A DNA stretch of 63,720 nucleotides, taken from assembly GCA_022561775.1 (NCBI GenBank), contig JADFQO010000014.1:1-63720 (forward strand). The letters run 5' to 3'. Made by a program: the position numbers and the translations under genes. Under the pieces are notes generated by a model, which saw only the letters and a program-made list of their open reading frames with translations, ran no database searches and had not been told where the DNA came from. Shown piece by piece: positions 63,059 to 63,720 of this stretch; position 1 is the stretch's first letter, and every line of letters begins with the position of its first letter. This DNA is from Myxococcales bacterium. Lineage in GTDB: Bacteria; Myxococcota_A; UBA9160; SMWR01.

Positions 63059-63104
63059 TGGCGCCCCCGGGAGGACTCGAACCTCCGGCCTACGGTTTAG
63101 GAAA
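63059..63104 (-). repeat. 3' half of tRNA-Arg(CCT), att fragment 2
   Basis: Same element as 55197-55242 but with the more native-looking bases (ACCGT stem, GGGGGCGCCA end). The 5' half is absent, so this is again an att scar. By the pattern of the fMet locus the intact tRNA gene would lie to the right of the window. Confidence 0.85.
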
Positions 63105-63124
63105 CTGCGGCAGCGTGTTCTGCT

Positions 63125-63219
63125 GAGTTCGGCTGAGTCTCTAACTGTTTGTCTCAGTTTAGAAACCTCGCGTTCCGCGATCCTCGGAGTTGTGCCGAAT
63201 TCGGTTGAGTTCGGCTGAG
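63125..63219. repeat. Short direct repeats beside att fragment 2
   Basis: GAGTTCGGCTGAG occurs at 63125-63137 and 63207-63219, with a diverged copy (TTCGGTTGAG) just before the second. They lie within 120 bp of the att fragment and could be integrase arm-binding sites. The rest of 63105-63679 shows no gene. Confidence 0.4.
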
Positions 63220-63679
63220 TTCGCACACAAATCCGCACACAAGAACAGGCTGCCTCGTTGGAAGCCGGAGCCGGATGGGCCCGAGCCGGGGGAGTTGCAC
63301 GGTTGCGCGGTTGCAGGGGGGTAGAGCCCCCCGGCCCCGCCCCCGTCCCTCACTGCCGCGGTTTCCTCGCAAATTGTCCGTCCACCGTTTCGAAGTCCCA
63401 CACAGCCCTTCGATTGCTAAACACCTGGATCTCTCGCGGAAGAGAGTCCGAGGGAAGGGGACTCTTAAGAGTGTCAATCCAACCGACTCAGGTGGAAATG
63501 CATTCACTGGAGACATGGTCGTGAGCCTGGCCCCTTGGTTGGTCCTGTCTCAAGGGCCTCTGGGAGTCCGCCGGGTAGCTGAGCGGCCCAACCGATCCCA
63601 AACACACGTCTGCCCGCCATCCTGCTGGGATCTGGGTAGAATACGCCCCCAACGGTCTGGATCAGCCGGGGCGGCTCCG

Positions 63680-63720
63680 ATGTCACTCATCGCCGAACTC
63701 AAGCGCCGCAACGTCTTTCG
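63680..63720 (+). CDS. Start of a TPR/adenylyl-cyclase-type membrane protein (3' partial)
   Basis: The last 41 bases encode MSLIAELKRRNVFR from an ATG at 63680. This opening is typical of a large family of membrane-anchored TPR proteins, often with a cyclase or winged-helix domain (MSxIxELKRRNVFRVA). Only the start is visible, so the rest is inference. Confidence 0.5.
   Translation, partial: MSLIAELKRRNVF

Overview
The window is a GC-rich stretch of a Gram-negative chromosome from an organism I cannot name. A TonB-dependent receptor, several lipoproteins with lipoboxes, PEP-CTERM proteins, a response regulator with a PilZ domain, a FYDLN-type zinc ribbon and MutL/MiaA/Der/QueA/Tgt housekeeping genes suggest an uncultivated deltaproteobacterial-grade lineage (Myxococcota or Desulfobacterota-like). 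That placement is inference. Gene density is high, with frequent 4-bp ATGA overlaps.

Layout. 1-3.6 kb: a truncated FG-GAP/PEP-CTERM protein and an NHL-repeat secreted protein, separated by a scar that resembles a tRNA-fMet att site. 3.7-11.9 kb: an 8.2-kb integrative element in the 3' end of the initiator tRNA gene, bounded by a 32-bp perfect repeat. It carries a tyrosine integrase, a ribbon-helix-helix protein, an excisionase-like HTH protein, a primase/DUF3631 replication protein, a DUF5681 phage-type protein, and a convergent cargo pair: a Cys/His-motif protein and an Apea-like HEPN protein. The pair is flanked by imperfect direct repeats. 12-33 kb: core genes: DUF4124 protein, REC-PilZ regulator, ROK kinase, methyl-accepting protein, tgt-queA-lipoprotein operon, lytic transglycosylase, FYDLN/histone-like protein with UDP-sugar pyrophosphorylase, YfgM-like protein, der, miaA and mutL. 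A 28-bp AT-rich dif-like site lies at about 26.1 kb.

33-45 kb: an AAA+ regulator without a GAFTGA loop, pgi, a nitrilase-family amidohydrolase, an FHA protein, a DprE1/DprE2-like epimerase pair, a LOG protein, an exosortase-type CAAX protease homologue, an MBOAT plus SGNH O-acetylation pair, a PEP-CTERM protein and queD. Three different hairpin-forming repeat clusters sit at gene ends here. 45-55 kb: catabolic and exported enzymes: serine hydrolase, aldehyde dehydrogenase with GMC oxidoreductase, M2 peptidase, M28 peptidase and two membrane proteins.

55-63.7 kb: a second, decayed island between two 46-bp copies of the 3' half of tRNA-Arg(CCT). It holds a CRTAC1-type FG-GAP protein coupled to a permease, the remnant of a coupled acyl-CoA synthetase, a metallo-beta-lactamase-fold fragment, a TonB-dependent receptor and a zinc-ribbon fragment. 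A new gene begins at the right edge.

The two islands share one architecture: 3'-end tRNA fragments in tandem on the minus strand. For fMet the intact gene is at the right end of the series; for tRNA-Arg it would have to lie beyond the window. The least understood part is the cargo pair at 8.2-10.3 kb; the synthetase/permease/FG-GAP operon at 55.9-59.2 kb is next.
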